Under the pieces are notes generated by a model, which did no database searches, was not told the origin of the DNA, and saw nothing but the letters and a program-made list of their open reading frames with translations. A stretch of 64,000 nt of DNA from NCBI GenBank assembly GCA_964247055.1, contig OZ176051.1:14632001-14696000 (forward strand), given 5' to 3'. Origin of the DNA: Paragordius varius (lineage: Eukaryota; Nematomorpha). Shown here in pieces: positions 35,801 to 50,335 of the stretch. The number at the start of each line of letters is the position of its first letter. The stretch's first letter is position 1. The translations under genes were made by a program, and so were the position numbers.

Positions 35801-38800
35801 AAAAGTGATGCCTCAAAATTTAAGATTAACAAAATCAATTTATGATATTTTAATAAATGTTTGATCAACTTTAGAAAGTTCATTTTTCGATATAATTCTC
35901 AAACGGAAAATTAAAAGAAAACTGTTATTCCCGTAGCTATTATTTAAATTTTATTATATATGGCGAAATCAACATTTATGTAAAAATTACGAGTTTTTTT
36001 TACTCATTAGGTGGGAGGTATGATATTTCTTAATTTTTTTCCTAAAGTTTAGTTTTTATGTGTTTTCTTATTTTTTGCATAAACAAACTTGAGATATTTT
36101 GTTAAAACTTATTTCAAACTAGTTTGAAGCATGATGGAATCGGTATAACGCTTTAAGATATAATAAAACCCTTTTTCTAAATAATTCTATTTTGCTGAAC
36201 ATTACTATAGGTTGAAAATTTAATTAAAAGGTTTATTTGCTCGCAAATTTGGGTTTTTTGTAAAAAAACAAATTTTTATTTAACATAAATTTAAAAACGA
36301 ACGAATATTTTAATCCAAATTCTAAGAAAAATGTTTAGCATTATCGAATTTATATAAATGGTATAACATATCAACTGTTATATCGTTTCCATCATGCTCA
36401 AATAGTATGAAGTATGCTTCCACATAATTTTGCTAAAAATTAAATTTTGAAAGTATGCAATTAAAAAAAATATATTTAGTTGATATCAAAATCTATATAT
36501 AAAATTATTGCAAAATGTCGGAATTTTTGCGTTTATTTTAAGAGACCAGTTTATTTTAAAAAACCCCCAAAAATTGGGACTTTCAGAGCCCACATCTAAA
36601 AATTTAAACCAAAAGCACCATGATAATCTTGATATTCCTATCAAAATATATATGTATTTTATTTGGGTATTTTTTGTGGAAACTGTGTAATATACTACAC
36701 CGATTATGTAAAAACAGGCAAAGTATGTTTTAATTGTGTACTGCGTCAAAGTTCAAAATATCTGGTCACATTAGTATAGATGAAAGTTTGCCATCAACAT
36801 CAGATTCAAGCTATGGGAACACATTAATAACCCAGATTCCAGAGATCCTTCTAGATGCCAGGAAAGTGATTTCGCCGGAGGATTTTATAGTGTTGGATAA
36901 CGCTCCGATACACCTGCGAAATTCATTTAAAAGAGATATTTGTTATTTATGCCGCCATACAGCCCCCAATTAAACCCAATCGAAACTTTTGCCAAAAACA
37001 AATAAAGACAGGAAAGATGCCATTATAACAATGTGCAAGAATTGATTAAAAACTTAACTCAAATTCTTGAAAATATTCAATTCATCCTTTTAAATATTAT
37101 GAGCACACCATTTGTAAAAAATATTTGCATAAATAAATTACCACTTGAACCAGAAAATAATTATAAATAAATTACCATAATTTTAGGTGAAATATAATGT
37201 TTTTATAAAAAAGTAAGCAAAATCAAATCAATATTTAAATTTGTATGATACAAGTTTTATCACATAAGCGATTTATATGTTAATTTCAAATATATTTTTT
37301 TATAGTCTTATATGGTATCAGTTATGATTTTCTGAAATATTTTTTAATTAATTGATAAAAACTTAATTTTATAAAAAAAATTATATATAAAACCTAAAAA
37401 ATTATTTAATGATGTAGGCATATGCAATGTTACCATTTCTCTAATAAGATATGTAGCGAGAAGGGGAACATATTGCAATGTTAATATATCTCTCATAAAT
37501 GTGTAACGAAAAGGGACATGTTTGTACATTTAAATATATATGTATATGTTATTTTTATATGCTTGTAAAACAACTTTTAAAAGGATAAAAAAATGCCCCA
37601 TGGATTAAAATAAATATTCCTAATATTAAATTTTAACTATTCTGTATCCTAATACATTATTCAAAGCTATTACAGTAAATGTTAATTTTTAATATCAAGA
37701 ATTTTTTTTTAATCCATGTGGCATTTTTTTATCCTTTTAAAAGTTGTTTTACAAGCATATAAAGATAACATATACATATATATTTAAATGTACAAACATG
37801 TCCCTTTTCGTTACACATTTATGAGAGATATATTAACATTGCAATATGTTCCCCTTCTCGCTACATATCTCATTATAGAAATGGTAACATTGCATATGTG
37901 TTGTGCCTACTTCATTAAATAATTTTTTAGGTTTTATATATAATTTTTTTATAAAAAATTAAGTTTTTAATAATTAATTAAAAAATATTTCAGAAAAGAC
38001 TATAAAAAAATATATTTGAAATTAACATATAAATCGCTTATGTGCGTAATAAAACTTGTATTATACAAATTTAAATATTAATTTGATTTTGCTGACTTTT
38101 TTGAAAACACTATATGACACAAAATTAGTTAAACTAAGAAATGTCACGAAAAAAGGTAAAATAATACCATTTATAATTAATTATTTTACAAGTGGTAATT
38201 TATTTAAGCAAATATTTTTGACAATTTTTTTGGTGTGCTCATAATACTTAAAAAAATGAATGTGCTGAATATTTTCAAGAATTTGAGTTAAATTTTCAAT
38301 CAATTCTTCCACATTGAAATGGCATCTTTCCTGCCTTTTTTTGATCTCTGGAGTCTGGGTTAATATGCCATATGAATCTAATGTTGATGGCAAACTTTCA
38401 TCTATACTATCTTCTTCACAAAAACTATACATAAATTTCTTTTTGACAAAATAATAAAAACTTAATATTTTTTATAAAAAAAATATATAAACTTATAAAT
38501 TAAAAATCAAAGTATGCACAACACATGACATACTGATTAATACCTAATTTTATAAAAAATGTTATATCAAACCTAAATATTTATCAAAGTAGGCAAAACA
38601 CATATGCAATGTTACCATTTCTCAAATAAGAAATGTAGCGAGAGAGGAACATATTGCAATGTTAATATATCTCTCATAAATGTGTACCGAAAAGGGACAT
38701 GTAAGTACATTTAAATATATATGTAAGTGTTATTTTTTATATGCTTGTAAAACAACTTTTAAAAGGATAAACAAATGGCACATGGATTAAAAAAAAAATT

Positions 38801-41800
38801 CTTGATATTAAAAATTAACATTTACTGTATTTCACCCATAAAATTATTATAGAAAATATTGGACAGGCTTAATTAAAGTCATCATTAAGAATCAACATAA
38901 TATATTTTGAGGTTAAATATATTTCTTTATTTGCAAATAAAACTTTTTATTGTAAATGAGATCAATTGCTTCCAATAAAGTTCCGCGCTCTTAGTGCTAG
39001 GTATGGAACAAAATATACCCCCCTTATGTAATAAATTTAAATTTTTTTCTTAAACTTTTTATCGAGAAATATGGTATGCCAATATATCCAAATAGCTCAT
39101 TGTTACGCATCTAACTATTTTGATAATAATTTTTTTTATAGCATTAACAAAATATTTCATATCGTTAGATCTTAATCTTAGAAAATATGTTTAAGAGCAA
39201 TAACATAAATATTTTCACTTGTTTTGTAGATAAATTGGACTAATTACTTTCGTCGCATGTTTCCAACGTTAAATACCTCCGAAATTGCAGAACTAAAAAT
39301 TGCCCTCCCAACAAACTTTCAAAATGTTATGAACGATATCGACCATTTTAGAAACCGCAGGTATAAATTATACAAAATAACTTCCAAAAAATATAATTTT
39401 ATTTAATTATATAAAACATATAATTTAATAACAATTTAATAAATAGATTTTTTATTTTGAAATTAATTTACATCATTATGCATTAACTTGCGACCCAAAC
39501 GACAGGTTGTAATATTATAATTAAACTAGCGTAAATCTCGTGCTGGTACGCAGCCCGAAGAACTTCGGACTTGTGGGGGGCTATTTGAAAGGGACAATAA
39601 TATGATGATCCACATATGTGGATTATTTTGAAACATTATATAATAGCTATGATCTCATAGGAATTTTAAAACGGTGCATTCATACTAATAAATTGTTTAC
39701 TTGGGGGAAAAATAGATTCAAAAAATTATTTTTGTAGATTTTTTTTGAAAAAAATGGCAAAGGGTAAAAAGAGGACCTAATAAAAGCGAGCCGACTATGT
39801 TCTGCGCAATAGAAAATTAGTAAACAAAAATCATATTTGAAAATGAATGGTCCAACACCTTTTCCCAAAAATTGTCTCAAAAACACGATTTTTGTGGACT
39901 TATGTTTTAAAAAAAAAACCGTTTTTTATACGGGATAGGCCCGATCTGGGCTAATTCAAAAAAGGGCAAAGCTATTGTTAGGGCATTCATTAATGATTAT
40001 ATTTTTTCGATGTTTGGATTTAAATGGGTTTCCCGGTTTTCCGGAAACAGACAAACACTTTCCATTTTTATTAATATATAGATTACGATAAATACACCCT
40101 ATACATATAATAGAGAAAGAAATAATAAAACAATAAACTTATACGATTTTATGTTTCAATCAATAATGTAGGATTGATTATTTAATTGTCTCGTTTGAAT
40201 ATTGAGATAGAAAATTTTATTTGAAATGAGCATAATATATTTTTGATTTTTTTAAGCAATTTAGTTATGCGGCACGAAGTTTTAAAATGATTCACATAGT
40301 CTCATATTCTGAAATTTGGCTCCAAAGGCATGCTGTATCGATGTGATGGCGCAATTGTGGGCGGGTAGCCCTCTACCCAGAGGCCAATACAAAAATGTAG
40401 TTAGATAAAAAAAATTTGCCTTTATACCTGGAATCATCGTTCATTCCTAATAGTTTATGGTAAAATGGCTTCAAAACTAAATAATAGTTTAATGATAGCG
40501 CATTTTTTAGGAAGTAAAGGACCCATTTAACGGCTATTTCAAAAAATCCGCTCGACTAAAAATTTTGATTTTTTACGGGTTATACTTTAGCAGCTATCTG
40601 ATAGGTTTTCTGAAATTTAGCCCCAAAAGCACGCTAATATGATATGACGGGTTGGTTTATCGCGGGTAGCTCCTTACTCAGCAGCTATCATCCAAGAAAC
40701 GCTTAACTAAAATTTTTGCCTTTTAACAGGGAATACGTGGAATCCTTATTTAGATTCAAAAAATTATTTTTGTGGACTTTGTTTTTTGAAAAAAATGGCA
40801 TTTTACAGGGGGAGCGGGTAAAAAGAGGGCCTAAATTAAAAAAGCGAGACGACTATGTTCGGCGCAATCGAAAATAAGTAAACAAAATCCATATTTGAAA
40901 TTGAATGGTCCAACACGTTCTCTGGAAAATTGTCTCAAAAACACGATTTTTGTGGATTTCTGTTTTCGAAAAAACCCCGTTTGTCACACGGGGTGGGCCC
41001 GAACTGGGGCCCAATTAATAAAAAGGGCGAATCAATTGTCGGGCATTCATTAATGAATATATTTTTTCGATGTTTGGATAGGAATGGGTCTACCGGTTTT
41101 CCGGAAACAGATCACAAAGCCAACTTTCCATTTTTATAAATATATAGATTTCGTTATCGATAAAAAATATAAATCATTTACTTTTTATATTTTGTGTTTT
41201 TATTACTTTTTGTTATAGGGATTTTCGAATATATCTCATGATTCACGGAATCAAAAAATTGTATGGGGATTTAAGACAGGCCTTACATTATGAAGACTCA
41301 GAAGCCATATATAAATGTGGTTCCCTCGTCTTCTCACGGTTTAGCCCGCTTATATACCAAGAATATGTCAAAAAATGGTATCCGACCAAAAGGGTAAAAC
41401 TTATATCTATTTATGTATGAAATGTAGAGCTGGCAAAGTACATAATTTATTAAGGAAAAAATCATAGATAAATTATGTGTCATGAAATATGAAATTCTAA
41501 ATTGGGTTAACTCGATTATTGCCTATTTGTACAAAAGACGAAAAACATTGTATTGCATTTTTATTATTTTGATATTTCAAATTGTTTTTGCATTTTAGAG
41601 GCTTAAACCATCTTTTAATTATGTATATTTAACTATTATCTAATACAAAGTTTTACCCATTGTAACTTAATAAACAAAATTCTTAAAAACACCAAATCGC
41701 TTAAATACAGTTATTTTTACCTCATGTTAAATGTGACTCACATTTTTCGGATAAAGCTGAGGAAAAATTGGAAAAGTACATTAACTATGAATTTGGCAAG

Positions 41801-44068
41801 CTATGACCAAGTGTATTCATAAGTTTTTACTGGTTTAACTAAATGAAAACGTCAAAGTGCGTTTGGTTCATCTGACATTAATTAAAAAACACACACAAGT
41901 TAAGTCCATTTACCAAAAAATAACAACTTATTTTTATCTTTGGTATTCATAACGAATTATGTGCCAAAAAAGGAACATTTGTGGGAACATTGTCATCAGG
42001 AAAATGACCGTTGAAACCAAAGTTTGCGGGAAGAAACATATTGAAAATGCTCTATCTATTGTTAACACATGTGTAACATGGTTTCGATTTATTAAAAGTG
42101 ATTTCATGTGAAAAAGGGTGGGCGATCTGTCAAGCCACACAACTGCGAAGACACCAAAAGGCAAGAGTTATTGAAGGATGATCCAACTCAAACTTTACAA
42201 AAATTGACAAAAATAGCCATCATAAAAAACAATCAATAGGTGTGTATGAGCAATGGGAAAGACCAATAAATTAGACTAGATTGTGTCTTATAAAATTTGG
42301 AAACGGCAAATAAAAAATCGCAAATTCGGAAACTCTGCCAACATAACTAAAGGAAATCATAATTTTATTGAATCGGGACGGATGATGAGGAAGCTTTATT
42401 TTTAATCCGTAAAAATTGTAGTTTTCATCTTGCCATACCGTTCCATCCACAATAGGGCCAAACTGCTTCGGGAGGAAAACCATGCACTGTGTCTTGTGAA
42501 ATTAGAGCGGTATTGTACATTATATTTTGAGGTCCCTGTCAATTTTTAACATAAAAATACCCTGCATTGATAGAAAATAACCGAAATGAGTCAGAAAACA
42601 TGGCCAAACGATTTTGCCACATGACATGCTTTGTAAACCAATGGAAGATACCTTCAATTCGCTTTGAATAAAATTTTTCCGCATCCGCTGAACTCTCTTG
42701 GCCTACCTGATTGATACAACTTCACATGAATGAGGCGCATTTTGCCGAGCAGCAACTCAATTATTTTGAAGATGCTGGAAAATGTCTTGACGATTGGTCC
42801 GTAAAAGTCGTCCATCAGTTTTTTTGTCCTGCCATTCATATATTACCTGAAAGATGAGCAAATTGTGTAGAAGACAATGTACATTATGAATAAAATAAAT
42901 TTATTTGCATTCAAAAATGTTTCAATAATTATCACCGCCCATAAGATTTATTTTGTCAGGCTAAACAAATAGACTTAATAAAAAAAACGTTTTAACACTC
43001 ATTACCCTTAAGAAAATTTATAAAAAAATACATTGTGGTGCTTTTGTCTCATAGCCGAATACCTAAAAGTCTAATAAAATATAATTAAACATCAATTAAA
43101 CTCCCTAATTTGGACAGGACTTATCAAATAAACAGTTGATTTATATACTCATTAATCAAAGAAAATTTGTTGTAACATAATCTAATGATGCATTTATAAT
43201 TAATTAATATTCGTTTATAATATGTTTTGTTACCGCGGATGTTTTTTTTTATTAAAAAACCTTCAAAAAATCCTCCCCCAAAAAATTCGAAATGCGACTA
43301 TATTACAAGGATAGATGAATACGCTATATATAATATTTAGTTGCCCCTTTTTTGTTCGCAGTGAGTAATATGATATGGGGGCGAGCACTCAATTATATAT
43401 TTGCTTTAATTTGGAACAAATTATAGAAAGTGACAAAATATTTAACCTATTAAAATTGTTTTTTATAAAGGTTATAGAAAGAATGAAGAAGTTAGTAAAG
43501 GTGGGTAAAAGACAAATGATTGAAGTAATACGGGAATTACCACAAATATTCGATCCACATCAAAAATACATAAAATACATTCAGGTATATTGTCGATATT
43601 CAAAATTTAGTGTAAATTAGATCCATTTGTTTGTTATATGTATATATAATATATTTTTATCAGAATTTAAAGTATAAATTTGATGCCCCTGTTTTGAGCG
43701 ACAAATATATCCACGAACTCTACAGCAAGGTAAAATATTTCTTATCCCTAAATATTATATATATATGACGAATTTTGCTATATTATATGTTATCACATAT
43801 ATTTAATCGAAACGTAAAAAATAGATTAAAAACTTGCGCGTACTCTAATATATATTAATATATATTATACCCTTAAATAGTAAGAGTCATATATCTCTAT
43901 TAATTCTGTTAACATATTATATATAAATATATTAGCTAAATGTGGGTCCAAACAGATCATTGATATATAATTACCAATCCATACTTAGCATACAAAAAAG
44001 GCAAACAGTCCTTAATTTTCTGTCCGAATTGCAAGATCCCAGTTTTCAACAGTAATAAAAATAGATAA

Positions 44069-44123
<55 letters not shown>

Positions 44124-47100
44124 GAATAATTGATAATCCTATTTTTGTACTATAAAAGATTAAAAAACATAATTTAAATTTTGTCCGAATTCGGAGTTAG
44201 GAAATTCTGCTTTGTATTAAGCTGTTTTAAATGCAGTAATACACATTAAAAAATAATATCGGTAGTACTATCTGGCCAAATTAGGTAGGTGTTGCATCAG
44301 TATTTAAAACTAAAAAAGCTTTTAATTTGATCCTTGCCTAATTTTATTATTATCTTCGGTAACAGCTTTAGATGTATTACAAAATTTAACATAGTTTATA
44401 AACATTCTGTTGTAATTAATGGGCGTAAACACCTCTATAGTCTTAAATAATTTTTTGGATTGATTGAAAGTTTAAATATGTGACAATATAGGGGCAAACA
44501 TAATTTATACAATTTAAAATTTTTTAAATTTTTAAGATACCTAAAATTTTTATTAAACAAACTTAAAGTATCTACTTTTAAATGATGTAAAGCAGCGGTT
44601 GCCAACCTTTTTTGTTCACGTTCCACCAAATTAAAAAATTTTTGCCTCTCAAAAAATCCAAGATAAAAATGTAAAATTTATTATAATATTAAAAAATCCC
44701 TATCAATGAGATCCTTGTATTTGCAATTTTTGGAATATTTAACAACGGTGACAAATCTTTTTTCACCTAAATCCTTCAATTTGATTCTGGTTTTATTTTA
44801 TGAGTTCTCCAATTTTTTCTCGCCTTAGATTTTTCTAGACCTCCTTTAAGAAACCACTGATATACAGTATGCATTTTACTGGTTGCTTATTTCACGCTAG
44901 TTGGCAATTTGGAACACAGCAGTGTATGGAAAAAAGACTAAAAATTGATTATTCAACATTTTGTTTTTTTTCCTACACTATTTGCAAATTGCCCAACAAT
45001 ATTGTGAAATACATTAAAATGCATCCTTTATATATCAGGGGTATTCAACAGGTGTTTCCGGAGCCGTTTGTGGTTCTTTGAAAATTTTGTGTAGCTCAAA
45101 AAATATAACAAATTATTTTTGAGTGGCGATGTAAAATTTTTAAATTTAATTTTTTTATATTTTTTATTATTCATCGCATTCTTTTAATCATATATTTTTT
45201 TCCAATCTGAAAAGTCTTAGAATACTTATTTTTGGTAAACTTTTTTTGGTAATTATTTAGTGAAAGAGCCATATTTTTGAAAACTGCAGTCCTATTTTAA
45301 TATAACAAAACATATTATTGGTGGTATAAATTACGTATTAGAAAATATTTATCGGTAAATGATTTTTGTTTATTTAGTGAAAGGACCATCATATTTTTAA
45401 AAATTTATTTAAAAATAATATCTCCAATTTGATATCAATATGCTTCAATAGATTCAAATTTTTTATGCTTTAAAGCAGATGATTATATAAAATAACTACA
45501 TTTCTAAACATATGATTCATTGTAAAGAAAATATATTCAAATCCAGGTGAAAATAGCAGTGCTTTGTTAATATTGATCTTTATTAAGACGTCGGATTCAA
45601 TACAATTATAAAAGATATCTGGATAGCCCATACATATATATCTTATTAATTCTTTAATGCTAACCCGGTTTAAAAGGAATGGATTGGTTTCAGTTGTCTT
45701 GTGTGAAAAAACTCATCAAGTTCTCGAATAGAATTCATTTTATTATATTCTATATTTGTGCTTTCATCAATGGCAGATATATTTAAAAATGAGGTTTAAT
45801 TTGTCCATGCATTTCATCATATTTTTATTATAGATATTAACAGCAAATTTAGCAATATAATAATATTGTTACTAGTTCTCTGCTATTTATATGAAAATTA
45901 ACACATCTATACATGTTTATTTTGTGGCTCTTCAAGCCATTTGTCTTGGACACCCCTGGTATATATATAATGTGTATAATATATGTAGTTTATGGCAGAC
46001 AAACAAAATAGACAGTAATCTAGCACTAACCAATCCAACACGTAAAATATTTTTTTTCATTTATAACATATGATAATTTTCCATTTTGCTTAGCGCCGTT
46101 AATAATATAATTTGTGTTTTAAACAAAATAAAATATATAATAATTTAATTTGAAAAATATCATTTGTCTTTACATACATGGCTACAGAATTTTTATCATA
46201 GTCTATGTCCTGTTTTGATTGATTTTTTTCAGATTAAGATCAATATAAATTAGCAATATTTTGGCTAACTTTATTAAATAAATATAAGTTTTATAATTTA
46301 TATCACATATTGAAAGGTATTCGCATAAGTTGTAATATTATTTAATATTTTAGAAAATCTGTTTTTTAATAGAATGTAAAAAAAAACATTTGAATGTGTT
46401 TGATGGCAACGAGTGCTTTTTTAAATAATGTTAAGCTTTCTATTATTTTAAAAAAACCTTTAAGCTTTTCACTTTTTTGTCCGCGATGATATAATGGGGT
46501 AGTTTTATATCACAGAGCTCAGTTTTGTAAATAAACTACTGAAAGTTATTTTAGTTAATATTTAATTTTCAAACATTCTCCTGTATTAGATAATTATGCA
46601 TATATTATTTTTAAATTTTGTATCTATTCTATAATCGGGACGATTCCAAAACACGATTAAACTAAACAGTTGATTTTTCGATCAATAATATTTAGTTATT
46701 ATATTGCAAAATTCAGCTATTTTCGATTACTACAAGTAATCTTTGTCACACCTAAAGAATAAAATGAAAATATAAACTAAAATTTAAAGTATAAAGTAAA
46801 AATATTTAATGAGACATGAAACTAAAAAAACATGTGTGTATTGTTATTAAGAAAGTTTGTAATGTTATTTATATTGTTGAGGTCCTTTCTGTTCATTATA
46901 TTTCCTTCTTTGTTAATATAAAAACTTTCCTTTAATATAATTTTTGTTATATTTTCCTCCCTATCGACAACTTCGGCATCCCAGTAGTTTATTTTATGTT
47001 TGCATTTAAAGGCACGATATGTCAAAGCCGAATCATTTGTTTTATTCTTGTTAACTGCCTTTTATGTTCTTTTATCCGAACATCTAGTCCTCTTTTTTTG

Positions 47101-50100
47101 TCCTATGTATACACTGTCGCAGTCTTGACATTTAATTTTATATATCTCATTGAGAATTAGGATTCTTTTTCTGTGAATTTATTAACTTATAGATATTATT
47201 TAATGGTTTAAATATAATTGTGTATTTTTCTTTAATATTTCTTTGATTTTGTGACTTACGGATTCATAGAATGGTATTACGATTCTCTTTTTATGTAATT
47301 ATCACTGTAAATTTTTTTAGGTTTTGAGTTTAAAATTTTGTTGATGGCGTTAGTGATTAAATTTTGTGGGTAATTATGTTCTAATAATTTTTTTACTTTT
47401 CAGTTGTTCGTAAGGTTCTTTTCAGTGATAATTACATAAAAAGAGAATCGTAATACCATTCTATGAATCCGTAAGTCACGAAATCAAAGAAATATTAAAG
47501 AAAAATACACAATTATATTTAAACCATTGAATATCTATAAGTTAATAAATTCACAGAAAAAGTATCCTAGTTCTCAATGAGATATATAAAATTAAATGTC
47601 AAGACTGCGACAGTGTATACATAGGACAAAAAAACAGGACTAGATGTTCGGATAAAAGAACATAAAAGGCAGTTAACAAGAATAAAACAAATGATTCGGC
47701 TTTGGCATATCATGCCTTTAAATGCAAACATAAAATAAACTACTGGGATGCCGAAGTTGTCGATAGGGAGGAAAATAGAACAAAAATTATATTAAAGGAA
47801 AGTTTTTATATTAACAAAGAAGGAAATATAATGAACAGAAAGAAGGACCTCAACAATATAAATAACATTACAAACTTTCTTAATAACAATACACACATGC
47901 TTTTTTAGTTTCATATCTCATTAAATATTTTTACTTTATACTTTAAATTTTTGTTTATATTTTAATTTTATTCTTTACGTGTGACAAAGATTACTTGTAG
48001 TAATCGAAATTTCATAATAAATTTATACAATTTTAGCTGAATTATAATTGCAATATAATAATACAATCACACTTCGGCGTAAACAATATCTAATATTAAG
48101 TTTTTGCTGCTAAAATGCAATATAAATTTACTTAACAATTATGTAGATCTAACCATATTTTACAGTTGTTTGTTGCGATTTAAAAAAATTAAATGAAAAA
48201 ATAGATGGTAGAAAAGTTTGAGATGAGGATTTGTTTACTATTATTCATTTCTTAAAATTTTTTTTGTATTATGCGCCTAAAAAGCTAATGTAATCATATT
48301 TCCGAATTCGGCCTCTTATCTAATATACTCCGTTAGGATGATCGAATTTCAATCGTTCTGGGATATTATCTACCCCAAAAGGTCATGACTTGTTAAATAT
48401 CAGGCTCACGGTGCGCCGCAATATATGAATTATTTATATCATTTAATAGCTAAATTTCAGGATATTAAGTGTCAAATATAATGGCTAACATCTAGAAAAA
48501 AATTATTTTAATTTTTCTACTATCAGCCATTAGGCCGAATAAAATTAGATAAGAAAGGAGGACGCGTCAACAAAATTATTTGATATTATGTACCACAAGA
48601 ATATTACTAAACGCAAAATATTTTCCATTAAGATTTTATGAATGTTCAGCGGGATACCCTGAACAACTTACAGGAATTAATGCTTAAAAATTGCACTTTG
48701 GCTATTCGAATCCAATAAACTTGTTATTATGCGGCAAAAGATTTTAATTTTTACTTTAATTATCATATATTAACTTTTAGAGTATAAACAATATATCGCA
48801 TTCAAAAAATGTTTTAAAAAATTAGGTTCTTGCAATCTGCCCCAAAGAGATAATAGCTCATAATTTCAAAACATCCATTACACATATATTACAAATGCCT
48901 TTTCTATACAATTTAATGGAGAACAAGATCTATCGACTCAGTTTTTTGTTTTGGGAGGTTTGTATACCCACCAAAATCCCGAATCTATAGCAAAAATGGC
49001 ACTAATATGCTCATACACAACTTGGCATAAAAACTTTTTAAACAAAAAACTGAATCCATACATCTTTTATCTACAGAGATTTGTATATATGGAATTATTA
49101 TTACATATTGGATGTTTTGTAAAAATTATATGATAATTTTTATGTAGGCGTCAAATGATTTTTTAAAAAATATATATTGGGTATATTCTAAAATAATAAT
49201 ATATGATAGTTAAAATAAAATTTAAATTTTTTTATCGCATAGCAAGAAGTTATTAGATTCAAATTTGACACGCCAAAGTGCATCTTTTTAGCTTTCATTC
49301 CTGTAAGTGCTTCACAGACCCTCTAAAAATTTGGATAATTTTTATCGATAATATTTTGTGTTTGGGAATATCTTTATGGTAAATATTATCAAATAGGCGT
49401 TTTCTCCATTTTTTTAATTATATTTGACCTAATGAGCGTCAAGAATGCAATTTTTTAATTTTGGCTAATAGCAGAAAAGTTAAAATAACTGCATTTATTT
49501 TTATATCCTGAAGTTTTTAGTCATTAAATGATTTACAGTTCAAATTCACCCTTGAATAATACAAATTCACACTCAATTCAAATATGTGTTTTTTAAATTA
49601 AAAATTACCTTTATTCTATAATATTTTTGTAATATGAAATTCTGTTTCAAATTAATATAATGCCGAAAAAAATAATAAACTATATCGAAAAATATATTTC
49701 ATATTAATGTTGCATTTATATTATTCCAAACACCTAATTTATTTTTAGGGTGAATTTGAATTGTTTAACGGTGAATTGAATTGTTCGAGGATGAATTTTT
49801 ATTGTAAATGATATGCACTTTATAAATAGAGTTTTTGCGATTCCTATTTTTGCCGCATAGTGTCATCATATTTTGATTTTATAAAAGGTTTTTGTTTACA
49901 AATAGAGCTGCAAAAATTTTGTTTAGGTTTGTACAGTAAAAATTGAAATTATACGGATAAATCGAATAAAAGAAATATTTTTTTTCAAAACCTCACTGTA
50001 CTTTTTAAATATAACTCGTCATTCTTTAGGAATGCAGATGCAAATTAGTAACACAATCAATTTAATATACGTTTCTAATCAAATAATTAATATGGGAAAA

Positions 50101-50276
50101 AATACGGATTAAAAAGGCATGATTGTCTTTTAGAAAAAAAATTTTTTGTATCTTTATATTGTAACGTTTTGTTATAATTTTAATTTTTATTGTATCTAAC
50201 TAAGACACCCAAACATTAAGTTTTAAAATTTGTCCATCCAAAATAAAAACTAATAATAGTTTTCCTTTATAATGTA

Positions 50277-50335
<59 letters not shown>

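Larger units (their letters stand above)
34964..37644 (+). mobile_element. Long-TIR Tc1/mariner-superfamily element A, split by a hAT MITE
   Basis: TA-flanked. Ends CAGTAATTGTTAAAATTTAA and, reverse-complemented, CAGAATAGTTAAAATTTAA; the inverted repeats extend inward for roughly 300 bp or more (atccatgtggcattttttta, gcaatatgttccccttctcg). Subtracting the 1,381-bp insert and its 8-bp duplication leaves about 1.29 kb. A plus-strand DDE-type transposase remnant lies in the right half. The element is internally deleted and cannot be autonomous. Confidence 0.85.

Noticed and set aside
44865-45081. 70-codon open frame as a coding exon
   Set aside because: It falls on a palindromic MITE and the start of a hAT-type element; sibling copies do not keep the frame.
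45995-46040. Candidate exon for the VNAxYxPxR block of the M13-like gene (NLALTNPT)
   Set aside because: Too short, the match is weak, and phases could not be tested against neighbours.
46822-47908. Two separate small host genes encoding nearly the same 67-residue protein on opposite strands
   Set aside because: They are the mirrored arms of a Penelope-like foldback, with non-coding flanks mirrored as well.
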